A stretch of 64,000 bases of DNA from contig JPHH03000086.1 of the NCBI GenBank assembly GCA_000750105.3, positions 31,236 to 95,235 on the forward strand. Reading direction: 5' to 3'. The stretch's first letter is position 1, and each line of letters opens with the position of its first letter. Below the pieces are notes generated by a model. The model saw only the letters and a list, made by a program, of their open reading frames with translations, was not told the origin of the DNA and searched no databases. This stretch comes from Tolypocladium sp. Sup5 PDA-1. Taxonomy: Eukaryota; Ascomycota; Sordariomycetes; Hypocreales; Ophiocordycipitaceae. Positions 35,506-46,623 of this stretch are shown one piece after another. The position numbers were made by a program, and so were the translations under genes.

Positions 35506-36749
35506 ATGTCGAATCGGTCGCTGTCATCAGCGCTCAGGTCGCTGGGTCGGCGCAATGGGCCTTCAAGGAGGCTCATCGCCAGCTCTCAGCGGCAATTCAG
35601 CTCAACGCCTGCCTACGGTAAGTCTGCGGACTCCCTGTTGCATCGCTTCCATCCGTCCCACTGACAGCGTGCTCCTCAGGCGTCAGGGCCATCTTCGCAG
35701 AGACCGACAACAGCGAGCTCAACACCATCCTCACCACCATCCAAGAAAAGATCATATTACCGTCGTACCTCCCCGAGAAGCAGCGCAAGATCGTCTTCGA
35801 CCCCAAGATGCGATCCCACCTGGAGCAGAACCCCGTCGTCATCGAGGTCGAGGGCCTCGAGCACAAGTTCTCCTCCATCGACCGCTTCAAGGGCGTCGAG
35901 AACTCCAAGACGATCCTCAACCGGGCGCTGGCCAAGATGCAGAGCGCCGAGGACTGGTGCAACCTGGAGACGCTCCTGGCTGGCTACAAGAAGGCCGGCA
36001 TCAAGCTAAAGGCCGACCACTGGGGCAAGATTGTCCGCGTGGCAGGGACGAGGGGGCACATCTACGCCGTTATCGAGTGCGCGAAGCAAGCCGACCAGAC
36101 GGGGCTGCTACTCACGAACCGCGAAACCGTCGTGCGGGTGCTCGCCTTTGTCAACGACAAGATCACCGAGAGCAAGTGGGATAAGGCGGAGACGAAACAG
36201 GCGCTGAAGTGGGCAGAGCTGGTGCTGGACTTGCTGCAGCGGCCGGAGCACACGCTGCCGACGCTGCGGACACGCGACAGGCTGCACTTTTCGCGGCTGG
36301 TGCGCGGCATGACCCTGTTCACGAGGTCCTCCGCCGTCAAGGTCAAGCAGCAGGCCGGGGAAGCCATCGACGAGGATCTGGTTCTGCTCAGGGATGAAGT
36401 GAACCTGTTCAGCTCACTGTGGGAGGACTCTGTGACCCAGGACCTCACTCAGGTTGAAGAGTTCGCCAAGCTGAACCCGACAGTCGAGAGGAACAGCGCA
36501 CCAAACGGAGTGCGCGTCCCGCAGGCCCTCAGCGGCAGCGCATACGTGCAGGTCCTGGCCCAGAACATCAAGGGCATTTCGCTGACACGGGAGCTGCTGG
36601 GCGACGAGTCAGAGGACCTGGCCCCTGTGCAGGACGCCCTCGACAAGCACCTGACGGAGTTTGTGCAGACCAGCCACGGTCGCTCCAAGGGCTGGGAGGA
36701 CGAGTTTGAAAAGGTGGCGGGCCAGCGGCCAGACTGGCCGAGCGCATGA
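35506..36749 (+). CDS. Conserved-looking mitochondrial protein of unknown function
   Basis: Exons 35506-35617 and 35680-36749 (62-nt intron) give 393 residues. The N-terminus is a strong presequence: many Ser/Arg, no acids, ending in the cleavage-like SSQRQFSSTPAYG. The rest is soluble, largely helical and charged, without a domain I can name. A segment around residues 130-260 (DWCNLETLLAGYKKAGIKL; HWGKIVRVAGTRGHIYAVI) reads like helical-repeat pairs such as those in PPR-type mitochondrial expression factors, but no repeat consensus is clear. It is divergent from bL19m and convergent, 73 bp apart, with cysteine synthase. A role in mitochondrial gene expression is only a guess from context. 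Confidence 0.8.
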
Positions 36750-36822
36750 ACCAAGGGCAGCGGGCCTGTCACATAGAATTTATGTATAATTCCCTTTATC
36801 TTGTACAACACGAAACCCCCGC

Positions 36823-38007
36823 CTAGGGCAAGACTATGTACTTTTCTAAATGCTTGGGGATCGCGCCGAGCAGCTTCTTCTCCGCCAGCCACTTGCGCGA
36901 GAACAGCCGATCGGCGTACCGGTACGCGCCGTCGCACAGCATCGTCACGACGGTGTGGCCCCTGCCCAGCTTCTCGGCGACCTCCTTGGCGGCGACGACG
37001 TTGAGCGACGAGCTGGCGCCGAGGTACAGCCCCTCCTCGTCGAGGCAGCGGTAGACCATCTCGATGCTCTTCTCGTCCGAGATGTGCAGCGAGCCGTCGA
37101 CGAGGCCGAGGTCCGGCTGCAGGTTGTCCGTGATGCGGCCCTGGCCGATGCCCTCGGTGATGCTGGACCCGCTGCGCTCAACGAGCTTGCCGCCGGAGCT
37201 GATGTACGAGTGCAGCACGCTGCCGGGCGGGTCGGCGAGGAAGCTCTTGACGCGCCCGCCCGAGGCGTCCTTGAGGTATCGCGTGACGCCGGCGAGCGTG
37301 CCGGCCGTGCCCGTCGCGCAGGTGAAGGCGTCGACGGTGCCGTCCGTCTGCGCCCAGATCTCGGGCCCCGTCGTCTCGATGTGCGCGCGCCGGTTGGCCG
37401 TGTTGTCGAACTGGTTCGTCCACACGGCGTTGTCGAGCCTCTCCGCGTGCCGCGCCGCCTGGTGGTTGTAGTTGTCCGGGTTGTCGAACGCCACGGCCGG
37501 CACGGGGTACACCTCTGCGCCGAGCAGCCGCAGGAGGTCGATCTTGCCCTGGGACTGCGTGTTGGGCATGTAGATGACGAGCTTGTACCCGCGCGAGCGG
37601 CACACGTGCGCGAGCCCGATGCCCGTGTTGCCCGCGGTGCCCTCGACGACGGTGCCGCCGGGGCGCAGGAGGCCGCGCTCTTCGGCGTCCTTGACGACGT
37701 ACAGCGCCGCGCGGTCCTTGACGGAGCCGCCCGGGTTCATGAACTCTGCCTTGCCGAGGATCTCGCAGCCCGTCTCGTCGGAGAGGCGGTTCAGCCGGAT
37801 GAGGGGCGTGTTGCCGATTGCTAAGGCGCGCGGTCCGTCAGCCGCAAGCCGCAAGGAGACGGGCCAGAATCAGTGTGTTGGGTGAGCCATACCGCCAGTG
37901 AGGCCCTTTGCGACGCCCTGTGCCTTGGACACGGCGAGCGTGTACGCAGTCGGCTCCGCAGCCTTGGCCGCTGCAACGGCCAGCCGCCGCGCGCTGTGTC
38001 GAAACAT
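36823..38007 (-). CDS. Cysteine synthase, mitochondrial type (PLP-dependent)
   Basis: Exons 38007-37893 and 37820-36823 (72-nt intron, GTATGG..TAG) give 370 residues. Family: fold-type II PLP enzymes, O-acetylserine (thiol)-lyase. The PLP lysine is Lys73 in NPGGSVKDRAA; EGTAGNTGIGLA is the substrate/Asn loop and CATGTAGTLAG the phosphate-binding loop. The reaction makes cysteine from O-acetylserine and sulphide. The first about 38 residues (start MFRHSARRLAVAAAKAA) are Arg/Ala rich and look like a mitochondrial targeting sequence. The C-terminal half includes the extra region seen in fungal forms resembling fission yeast Cys12. A cystathionine-beta-synthase-like use is possible, but there are no CBS domains. 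Confidence 0.9.
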
Positions 38008-38432
38008 GTCTTCGAGGGTCTATCGGGGGCTCAAGGGATCGTCAATTGGGCACCTCCGACGATGTTGGACAGCCGCAGACGTGCAAGTGGTGAGTTTGTA
38101 AGCTGCGGCATCGGGCAGAAGCTGGGGAAGTGGTCGATGCTCCGTACGAAGTAGTGGGGAACGAGCACCGGGGCGCACGATCACGTCATTTCCAGGGACT
38201 CCCGAGGAGCCGGTGCCTCCAAAGTCTGTACACCTCGCCGATGATCCGAGACCGGGACTCATACAATTAACTGCATGTACACTGATACTTCGTATACAAC
38301 GCCATCGGGTTGGTCGTTATATTCCAGTTTTCCAATTTATACGTCATGTCGTCATCATATCCAACAGATTGCCACGCTATCAACACATGCTTGCAATGCC
38401 CGCTGTACAATGCGTGATCCTGTCGTTTATCC
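38008..38432. other. Intergenic, no gene
   Basis: 425 bp holding the cysteine synthase promoter and the 3' flank of the RING gene, both on the minus strand. The part at 38270-38410 is AT-richer, a likely poly(A) region. Confidence 0.55.
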
Positions 38433-41287
38433 TCACGGGTTCTGCTCCGACAGCCGCACATACGGCGCAGGAAACAGCCCCTTTGCCCCCATACAAGTGC
38501 CAAAAAACCAATCGCCGTTGACGTCTTCAATCTCCCGGATCTCCGCCCCCTTTGGAAACAGCAGCTCGTCCTCGGCCCCGGCTTGCGGATACCACGCCCA
38601 GCGCGCGCTCGCTCGCATGCCCAGGCCTCCATCGGGGGGGAAGCTCTGTGTACAAGTAACCGAGCCAGCCGTTCCCGGTGCCGTCGCAGATACCTCCTTG
38701 GCGACGAGACGTTCCCACTTCTCCTCGCCTTTGCGCCACGACCACACCTGGAGCCCCTGACCTTGGTGTTCAGAGCCTTCAAAAGGCTCGGTGCGGAGGG
38801 CGCGTCCACCCACAAGGTCTCGCTCGACAAATCGCCATTGCCCAACCTTGCCGTCGACAAACCCAATGACTGCCATTCTGTGTCCGTTAAGACACCTCCG
38901 CCATCCTGAATGGCCGTTTTCGGGACTGATCCGACCCTGAGCAACAAGGTTGCCATAGCAAGACGAGCAGATATCGTAGTCTCCAGGTGGAGCGTCCGGT
39001 ACTAAGACGCTCGTGCAACTGAAGCAGTGATACCGAACCTGCCCAGGTGTTATGGGATCTTGACAAACATCGCATCTTGTCCGAAATGTGAGAGGCTTGA
39101 ATGGCCCTATCGTGGACGCCTGCGGCCCGGTAAATATGACCGCAGCCGGTGGTCTGCCCGGGGATCTCGGGCTCCGAGGTCGACTGAGGGACTGTGAGGC
39201 TTCGTGGGTCAGGGGTAACAGCATATGATTGCAGGACCTCCCCTGGTTCACACAGTCATTGCAGAACCCCCAATCTCCTTCATTGCAAACGTCGCAGCGC
39301 CAGTAGCAGTTGTTTGTCCAGGCAAGACATCTTGAGCAAAAGGTCCCAGTCTCCAGTCTTGTTCGTGGGTCATCCGTCGTCAGCGTCTTCCTCCCATCGG
39401 CGCCTCCAGGGGTTGATGGCGGCGGCAGGTAGCGGCTCGCCGTCAGCATATGCGGCATTGCCAGCGACTCGTCTTGTTGGCGCGCCTTTTCCCACTTGGT
39501 CCAGGCACCGTAGCCGAATCCGAACCAGTAGAGGCATCCTTTTCCTGCCCGGTAGCAGTCGACGCAAATGTTCCACTGCCCGGCAGAGCATATTGCGCAG
39601 TTATAATGCACGTCATATTCGATATGGGTCTTTTTGCACCGCGAACAAATGATGGAAGGTTCAGGATAGAGCTGTGATCTTTTGCGTTGGTGGCCGGGGG
39701 CAGTGGGACTGCTTAGAGGGCTAGACACCGCAGAGTGCACGATGGCCAAGTCACTCGGTCGATACGATCTGGCTGGCTGCGCTGGGGCCAGCTCTTGAGG
39801 GTTTGACGGAGGCTCTGCAGCCGCTGGGTTCCATTGCGGCACGCGACTAGCGAACGACGCAATGTTTCCCGCGCTCGCTGATGCCGGCAGTTCGCTGGGA
39901 GGCTGCGGTGTGGCCGGTACCGAAGGCGTGCTTGAGCTTCGGACTTCGCTAAAGCTTTGTCGCGGTGTCGTGGGATCCGACGTCCTACTTCTCAGTACCA
40001 GGTCCGTTTGCGAGCGGGCCGCCGGCCTGGTCTCGGAGGCGGTAGGGAGCGCCGGCGTCGTAGCACTACGCCCGCCGCTTGCCGTCCTCCTTCTCGATCT
40101 CCTTGCTGGATCTCGCACTTCAAGGTTCGTTGAGCTTATTGGCGGTGGCCTGCTTCGATCTTCAGCTTGGCCGTTTCCACTTGTCGACCTTGAGGAAGTG
40201 CGAGGACTTCCAGCCCTGCCTCCGTTGTCTGGCGCTCGAAGCCTTGCCCCTGCTGGACTTGTGTCCGCAGGCCGAGAGGCCCCGTTATGTGCACCGGCAT
40301 TGCTCCTCCTTGCAGGCTCCTGCCGTGACCGCTCCCTCTGCCGCCGGCGATACGCCTCGGTGATGCGGCGGCTGAGCTCGTCGTCTCGGCTTAGGTCGAT
40401 GTTGTCCAAGTCCAGGCCGTCCAGGAGTCCCTCTTCCTGGATTTGACGAGCGAAATCCTCAATCTCCCTTTCGATGTCCCGCTCGTTCATGTCCGCCGAC
40501 CCAATCAACGACCGCAACGATGACTGATGCTCCACTTGACGCTGCTGCGTTTCGCTCCAATCTCTCCGGCGTCGTTCTCTGTCCTCCGGTAGCTGGTCAG
40601 AGCTGGCCCGAGTGCCGTCTTCTGCTCGCGGGCGACGGCTCCCCTCCCCCGTGCGCCGTGAGCGGCCGTCCGAGCTCTGCGTCCTGCTGGACCTGGACCG
40701 ATCGTCTGCGGAGCGGCTGTCTCTGCGTCTTCGGGTTCTTGCTGGCTGCGCAGATTCAGCGGTGGCTTCGCGCAAGCTCATCTCCCTGACTCGCTCCACC
40801 AACCGTCGGTCCTCCTCGTCCGCCCGTTTCTCTTCAGCAGTCCGCTCGCGGGTGTTGAGCTTGGGGAGAACCTGGTCGCCTCGCTTGTACTTGCGCGCCA
40901 TCTCCTCCTTGTCCGCCTCTGACCGCGCCTTTGCCGGGTTTGCCGCGACAAACATGTCGAGCAAGGTGACGACGGTGGCATTGTGCTTCGTATCTCGCAC
41001 GGCGCTTCGACATGACGGGCAGGTGAAGACGGTAGCTCCCGGCGATGGAGGAGTTGGGGACCGCTCGGCCGTCGCCGCCTGGAAGCTAAACCATTCCTTG
41101 AGGCACGCTCCGCAGAACGTATGGAGGCAGTCAAGCAGGGTGAGCGGCTGGTAGAGGAGCTCGGTGCATATCTGCATCCAGTCGTTAGCCGGTCAGGTCT
41201 GCAACTGTGCTCGTCACGAGGGCGGGGCGGGCATACAGAGCACGTCAGCTCCTTTTCCAGGTCCAGGCTGGGTTTTCGAGAATCCAT
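38433..41287 (-). CDS. RING finger protein with C-terminal Cys-rich (ZZ-like) fingers and SH3-like tail
   Basis: Exons 41287-41237 and 41171-38433 (65-nt intron) give 929 residues. Splicing completes a C3HC4 RING at residues about 16-70: ELTCSICTELLYQPLTLLDC, then CLHTFCGACL and CPSCRS. An about 450-residue disordered, Arg/Ser/Pro-rich region follows. Then come three Cys-rich blocks with ZZ-type spacing (about 515-560 IICSRCKKTH..CAIC..CVDCYRAGKGC; about 615-665 CSRC..CDVC..CNDC; about 695-745 RTRCDVCQDPI..CFSC..CSSCYG). The C-terminal about 60 residues (RWAWYPQAGAEDELLFPKGA, then DVNGDWFFGT and GLFPAPYV) match an SH3 fold. It is inferred to be an E3 ubiquitin ligase with protein-binding modules; substrate unknown. 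Confidence 0.88.
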
Positions 41288-41811
41288 TCATGTTACCCAG
41301 CGGCGCCACTGGAGTCCTACGGCGAGGATCTCGAGGGGCACGGAGGAGATGCTGCAAATTTGCCAAAGTTGCGGTGCTGAGCTGACATGGGATGGAGGAG
41401 GATCGTCGTACAAGGTCGCTGACGGTTGACCCAGGCTGGTGGTGGCGGCACCGGCGGGGCTTGGCTTGGGGCTGCCAACACCTTAAGCTCCATAACTGCA
41501 TGCTGTGCTTCCGTGTTTGGCGCCCAAAAGACGGCGAATTACGACAACGAGCCCCTCCCACCCAGCCATGCCGTCACTCAATACGAGGCGAATACTAGTT
41601 AGGATGGCACGTTCTGGTTGAGTCTATGACAACGTCCCAAGACCCGAAAACACTTGGGGTACATGTGGGCCTGGACACCTGACGAGATGTCACATGGAGG
41701 ATCGGCCATCCGACTTGTACACAGAAGCCCGTTTTGAGAGATATTTGCGAATACCTACGCATTAGATCATAGGTGGCTCCAAATCAACGGCTACAGCAAC
41801 CCAGAGCATCT
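41288..41811. other. Intergenic, no gene
   Basis: 524 bp between two minus-strand genes: RING-gene promoter and enoyl-CoA hydratase 3' flank. Nothing else recognised. Confidence 0.55.
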
Positions 41812-42737
41812 CTACGAGTGCGTCCACTCGGCCTTCTTCTTCTCGGCAAACGCCTTCATGCCAATCTTTTGGTCCTGGCTGCCAAACAGGCTGTGGAACA
41901 CACGCCTCTCAAACTCGACGCCGTCCCTCAGCGGCAGGTCCTGGCTCTTGTTGACCACCTCCTTGCACGCCAGGATGGCAACCCTCGAGTACCCGGCGAT
42001 CGTCTCGGCCGTCTTCAGCGTCTCCTCCATCAGCGCCTCGTAGGTCGGGAACGTCCTCGCGGCCACGCCCCATCTCTCGGCCTCGGCACCGGAGAAGGAC
42101 TTGCCGGTAAGGATGAGCTCCATCGCCTTGGCCTTGCCGATGGCTCGGGTCAGGCGCTGGCTACCGCCGGCTCCGGGGATGGTGCCCAGCTTGATCTCCG
42201 GCTGGCCAAAGTTGGCAGTCTCCGTGCAGTAGATGAGGTCGCACATCATGGCCAGCTCGCAGCCGCCGCCCAGCGCGTGGCCAGAGACGGCCGCAATGAT
42301 GGGCTTCTTGATTTGCGTCGTCAACAGCGACCACGATTCGATGAACGACTTGGTGTAGGCTTCGGAAAACGTCAGCGGCGCCATCTCCTTGATGTCCGCT
42401 CCGGCGGCGAACGCCTTCTGCGACCCGGTCAGGACGATGACGGAGGTGTCGTCCGAGGCATTGAAGTCGTTGAGCGCTTCGTTGAGCTCCTTGATGAGCG
42501 GCGTGCAGAGGGCGTTGAGGGCCTTGGGTCGGTTCAGAGTAACTGTCCCGCGAGTTAGCACGAATCGCCATTCGATGGCTTGTCGAGATGCGCACCTTGG
42601 CCCACGCCAGGCTTGGGGCTAGAGATCTGGATGTATTCGTAGGACTTGGAGCTATAGGCCCGCACGACACGGGGCAGAGTCGACCGTTGGAAGGGGACCC
42701 GCGCGGCGACGGGTCGCAAGCATCGGAAGGTGTTCAT
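41812..42737 (-). CDS. Enoyl-CoA hydratase, mitochondrial
   Basis: Exons 42737-42596 and 42542-41812 (53-nt intron) give 290 residues, the same length as mammalian ECHS1. It hydrates trans-2-enoyl-CoA in mitochondrial beta-oxidation and branched-chain amino-acid breakdown. The crotonase signature IAAVSGHALGGGCELAMMCD contains the first catalytic Glu and an oxyanion-hole Gly. The second catalytic Glu is in QPEIKLGTIPGAGGSQRL. The N-terminus (MNTFRCLRPVAARVPF, then VVRAYSSKSYEY) is a classic mitochondrial presequence with an RAYSS cleavage-like site. The splice join GVGQ-VTLNRPKALNA restores the family N-terminal strand. Confidence 0.95.
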
Positions 42738-43686
42738 CTTGGCAGCTGGAGAGGGGAGCGTGCTCTGGAGGTGGCAGAGATGTTGTCGCGCGATCGAGAG
42801 CTGCTGGAGTCGATGGAGAAACGGCCAATTGATGGACCAGCCAGTGTTTGCAGAGGTCGACGTTGAGGAAGGGAATGTTGCTGGGCGGGATGAAGCGACA
42901 GCTCGGCTTGTGGAAAGCGTCGGCTTTGAGCCGAGGATAACAATGACGTCCAGCGGCTACCCACCGGGCTAGTGGGTTCTGCAGCGAGTGGTCCTGGCGT
43001 TCAGCGCTCACCACCTCCAGGACTCTGTGGCATTTGATCCTCCATCCCGCTTCGCCACCTCAGGCTTGTGAAGTTGCGAAAGCCAAGTCTGTGCATTTCA
43101 CTTCTGTCGCTCCTCCAGCGCTCTCTAGTCGAATGTCGGCTCCGAAATAGGAGGGTTGCCTCCTTCCATTGGGCAGAGGGAATGTGGGGGGCACAGAGGG
43201 TTCGGCTCGTCCCGCACAGCTCCTTCCTCACATTTTCAAGAGCGACGAATTGCCCAAAGAGGAAATACGAATATCCGGGCGAGCCTCAACAGGCGCCCAC
43301 AGCATATCCGAGTGCTTTGCGATTTGCATACATGTTGGGGATGCTGAGGCCGTGTAGTCCTGTCCAAGCAGCTTGAACCCATTCTACCCGGCCGCAGCCG
43401 CGACTTCAGTGGACATCTCGTGTACACCTTCACATGTGGCTATAATACCAGCTGGAGGAATAAAGCGCACTGAGCTATCCCTAGCTTTCACAGATTGGAA
43501 TTTAGTCTTTCCCCTTCCTCTGCACGTGCTTCTGTGCCCGTACGTAGACGTAGTGTTCGTATGTCCCCCTGCCCCGCCGGGACCAATAGCTTCATCAGTT
43601 GCCCACATTACGCAAAGGCGTAATAGACCATAATAATAAGCCTTCCCCAATCACAATCAGCGGTTTAAGCCGCTCACACTTTCAAT
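42738..43686. other. Intergenic; start of the accessory compartment
   Basis: About 950 bp upstream of the enoyl-CoA hydratase gene with no supportable gene. From about 43555 the sequence resembles the DNA upstream of the tRNA-Val gene at 55080-55185, including a near-palindrome (agcggtttaagccgct, 43659-43674), so this end is part of a duplicated tRNA-flank segment. Confidence 0.5.
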
Positions 43687-43736
43687 GGTCGAGTCGTATA
43701 ACGGTCAGTACAATTGCAGACCCGAACGTGACGACC
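43687..43736 (+). pseudogene. Truncated tRNA relic
   Basis: Begins GGTCGAG and ends GACGACC, like the acceptor stem of the tRNA-Val gene at 55186, with an A-box-like TCGTATAACGG. Only about 50 nt remain; the anticodon arm and a proper B box are missing. The upstream palindrome and flank are shared with the intact gene. Confidence 0.5.
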
Positions 43737-44374
43737 TGTTGACCATGAACTTGAGCGCATCACGAACCAGATTGATATTGACGCCTTGCATCGACGGCGA
43801 GATTGGCACCACAACGACGACGTCAAAGGGGACGTGAATCGAGCTATACGGATGACGCCTCTTGGCCGCAAAGTTTGTATACTCCGTCGGAGCTGTTGTT
43901 ATGGACTTGGGCCCCTAAGAGGAGGTCGTGGATGAAACTCTCTGTGGACGCGAACCCTGTCATTCGGCTTCTTCATCCGTCTCATACATGTCGCCGCGAT
44001 ATTTTCCTCCGTGTCGTTCCATCGGCGAGTCGAGTTGGCGGATATAAAGATCTATTAACGAGCCAGTTCACAGGGTTGCCATTGTTACAACGTAGTACTC
44101 CGCAGTCCGCACTGCTGCAACTCATCCGGGAGAAGCAAGCCTCGTCGACAGTGAGGAGCAGTGTAATTTTCTCGTCTTCGAGGCAGCTAATCTGCTTCTA
44201 GTCATCCTGACTGAGAATACTGATGGCTGCGCCTTTGAATTGGTCGACCAGTTCGTACGCAGAGATTCCGACTACACATAGAATGTATTGCCGCCGTCTG
44301 CCCTGCTCTCTCCGACTGCCTTGCCTCCGCGGGTCCCTCTGGCCCTGGCGCTGTCCAGGTGAAGGGCGTGCGAA
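43737..44374. other. Accessory intergenic DNA, nothing recognised
   Basis: About 640 bp with no domain match in any frame. Short open frames are not supported by splice sites or codon pattern. Confidence 0.45.
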
Positions 44375-44666
44375 ATGAACCGGCAAATGTTCTTTCCGCG
44401 CGTCTACCAGCCCGGCGTATGGCTAACTCCTCAATCGCAGATCGTCATCTCTATCTCCGACGAGGAAGACGACGTCTAGCCACCCCGCCTGCCCGTCGCT
44501 CGTGGCAGCCGCGCCCCTCCTCCCTCGCCATCGGTTTGTCTATCCACCTTGCCCGTGCATGGATATCATGGCTAATGCGAAATAGAGTATTGGAACATTC
44601 GCCGACCCCATCCTCCTGGACGAGGAGGAGGAGGAGGAGAGCTCAGATGCCCTACCACGGCCGTAG
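44375..44666 (+). CDS. Candidate small protein with two SUMO-interaction-like motifs
   Basis: A 34-codon frame from ATG 44375 ends in the hydrophobic-acidic motif IVISISDEEDDV. If 44474-44585 is spliced out (GT..AG, branch-like GGCTAATG), it continues in frame into a second such motif, DPILLDEEEEEESSD, ending at 44666 with 59 residues in total. Hydrophobic cores followed by acids are the pattern of SUMO-interacting motifs. The donor GTCTAG is unusual, so the join is uncertain. An alternative is an 80-nt intron (44360-44440, GTGAAG..CGCAG) joining to an upstream exon. It could also be the C-terminal relic of a larger gene. Confidence 0.32.
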
Positions 44667-45097
44667 GGGATGGACGCCGCCAGCGCCGCGGCCGCGTCGC
44701 ATTAGCTTGAAGTTGCGCCGGCGTCGCGGCTGGTGTCAGGGTGGATGGAGGACAGTGGCTTTGCTTCCTGGCAAGGGCGGCGTAGACCAGTCTCCATAGC
44801 GTGTCTCGAGACACGTCGAAGTACATGGACAGACTACGGATGACTGCATCTGACTTGATCTCGGTGATGATGTCGGGCTCTGGCTCCTGCGTATGGGCAA
44901 GAGGCCAAGGGAGTCTCATCCCGACGTAAACGCTGAACTTTGCTCCCCTACGAGTTGGACGCCCATCGCCACGGAAGCCAGCGTGCGCGAAGCTCGCCCG
45001 TCCATGGAATGTAGCCTACACCAAGCTTTGTGCGGTGCAACACACCGAATTCAACATCACGCATCAACCTCAACACCACGTATCCCGCCCTGCAGCA

Positions 45098-45935
45098 ATG
45101 GCAGAGACATTTGCCTCATCCCAAGAGGCTTTCGAGCCAATACGGAAAGAGCAAGCTGATCTTGATTTCCTGGTTTCTATCCAACAGACCAGAAAACACA
45201 AGGTCAACGGAGTTGCGGTTGCCAACATAGCGGCGAGTACGAGAAGTGGAAGGAAAACGGGGATAAGTACAAGACATCGACCAAGAAGCTCTGCTGCCCC
45301 TGGAAGCTCAATATCACATACTATCATACAACAACCGACTTCCAAGTCAAGCGTGTTCATAGTGAACACAATCACGATGTTTTGGAAAAAGATATTGGGG
45401 ATTTTTTTTTTGGAGCAGCTAGCTGAGTGCCGATGGTGCCAACAGAGGCAACAGGAATTCGGCCGCGGTCGCCTCTCTGAAATCGTCGAGAATGGCAGCC
45501 AGTCTGGCAAATTGACTGCAAAGGATATTACCACTGATATTCGCAATGAATACCCTGACTTGAGCATCATGCGTGCTGACGTTCATTTCATCCAACGCCA
45601 GATCCAGATGAACGGTACGGCATTTACTCCCCACTGATGCCTTCATGAAGGTCCTCCAAGGGGGGACCGAATTTCCTACTAGGCCGTCAATCGTGACGCC
45701 GAAGGCGCATTATGCCGGTTTTTCTGGACATACCAAGTTCGCATAGAGGATTGGAAACGCAACCCAGAGCTTCTCATGATAGATAACTCATACAAGGTCA
45801 ACCGCTTCAATATGCCTCTTCTTCAAATCACTGGTATGACTTCGTTACACACGAATTACAGCGTTTCATTTGGCATTGCTAGTAGAGAAATGCGCCGAGG
45901 CATTCACCTGGCTACTCGAGCAGCTACGGACAGTC
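45098..45935 (+). mobile_element. Mutator-like (MULE) transposase relic with FAR1-type zinc finger
   Basis: Pieces in shifting frames match the fungal MULE transposase order. First a start-like MAETFASSQEAFEPI and SIQQTRKHKVNG (frame from 45098). Then, after a frameshift, a FAR1-type finger (SGEYEKWKENGDKYK, CCPWKLNI, VKRVHSEHNHDV) at about 45220-45400. Then GRLSEIVENGSQSGKLTAKD at 45470 and the transposase block FFWTYQVRIEDWKRNPELL at about 45725, followed by DNSYKVNRFNMPLLQITGMT and, in another frame, AEAFTWLLEQLR. At least three frameshifts make it non-functional. It breaks off near 45935, where it abuts an unrelated minus-strand coding fragment. Terminal inverted repeats were not found by eye. 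Confidence 0.75.
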
Positions 45936-46623
45936 GGATCACAAGCTGTCGTGCCCGACCAGCCAACTGGCACAGTCTGGGTGTCGGTGGGCTGGGAGGT
46001 CTCCTCAGAGGCAGTCTGCGCCGCGGCAGTCCAAGAACCAACGGCTGTGGTCTGAACCGTCTCCGTCTTTGCCATCGCGGCATAGCCATGGTACCAACGG
46101 TATAGAGAGTGTCATTAGGTCTGAAAGGAGTGACGGTACCAAGTCCAGAGGAACCAGCAACCTTGGCGGTGATGGCATCAGCGGCAGCGTCCCACATGCC
46201 ACCATTCTCGGTGCAATCGCCTCGGAGGGCGAGCTCGTGGGCCGCCTCAGAAACCATGTGCTCCGCGTGGAGGAGCTCCGACTCAGGGTGGAAAGACCGC
46301 TCTGCAAAACATTCAGTTAGTCGATCGAGTCAACGCGTCGTGAAGAAAGGTGTTGGGGTAAATAGACCGAAGTGAGAAGCGAGAACACCGATTCCGAACA
46401 CAACGACGATGAAGCCGAGGATTATTGCGCCTCCTGTGAGGACCTTCTTCGCGAGAGAAGTACCCTGCTTCTTGGAGCGAGGCGCGACGTCATGGGCGGC
46501 AATCTGGGCGCCAATTGAGATACCCTCCCGTTGCGAAACCTGTCGCGGGCCAGTGACCACCAGGGCGAGACGTGAGGCAGCAGGATGACCCAACCAAGCA
46601 TCTGCCCCGACCCTCTCGTCAAT
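45936..46623 (-). pseudogene. Truncated single-pass membrane-protein gene fragment
   Basis: On the minus strand an open frame enters from the repeat at 46624 with no ATG (reading DERVGADAWLGHPAASRL), passes a strong transmembrane segment (GGAIILGFIVVVFGIGVLA) and reaches a possible intron (46302-46367, GTCTAT..TTTTGCAG). It continues ERSFHPESELLHAEHMVSE and WDAAADAITAKVAGSSG. Further on, the plausible Thr/Ser-rich continuation (TVQTTAVGSWTAAAQTASEE) is in another frame. The 5' end is cut by the repeat and the 3' end by the MULE relic. I do not recognise the family. Confidence 0.45.

Noticed and set aside
44572..44919. Minus-strand open frame starting MRLPWPLAHTQEPEPDI with a helix-turn-helix-like stretch.
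   Set aside because: Its second half is low-complexity Arg/Pro read antisense to the Glu repeat of the small SIM-like gene; no domain or splice support.
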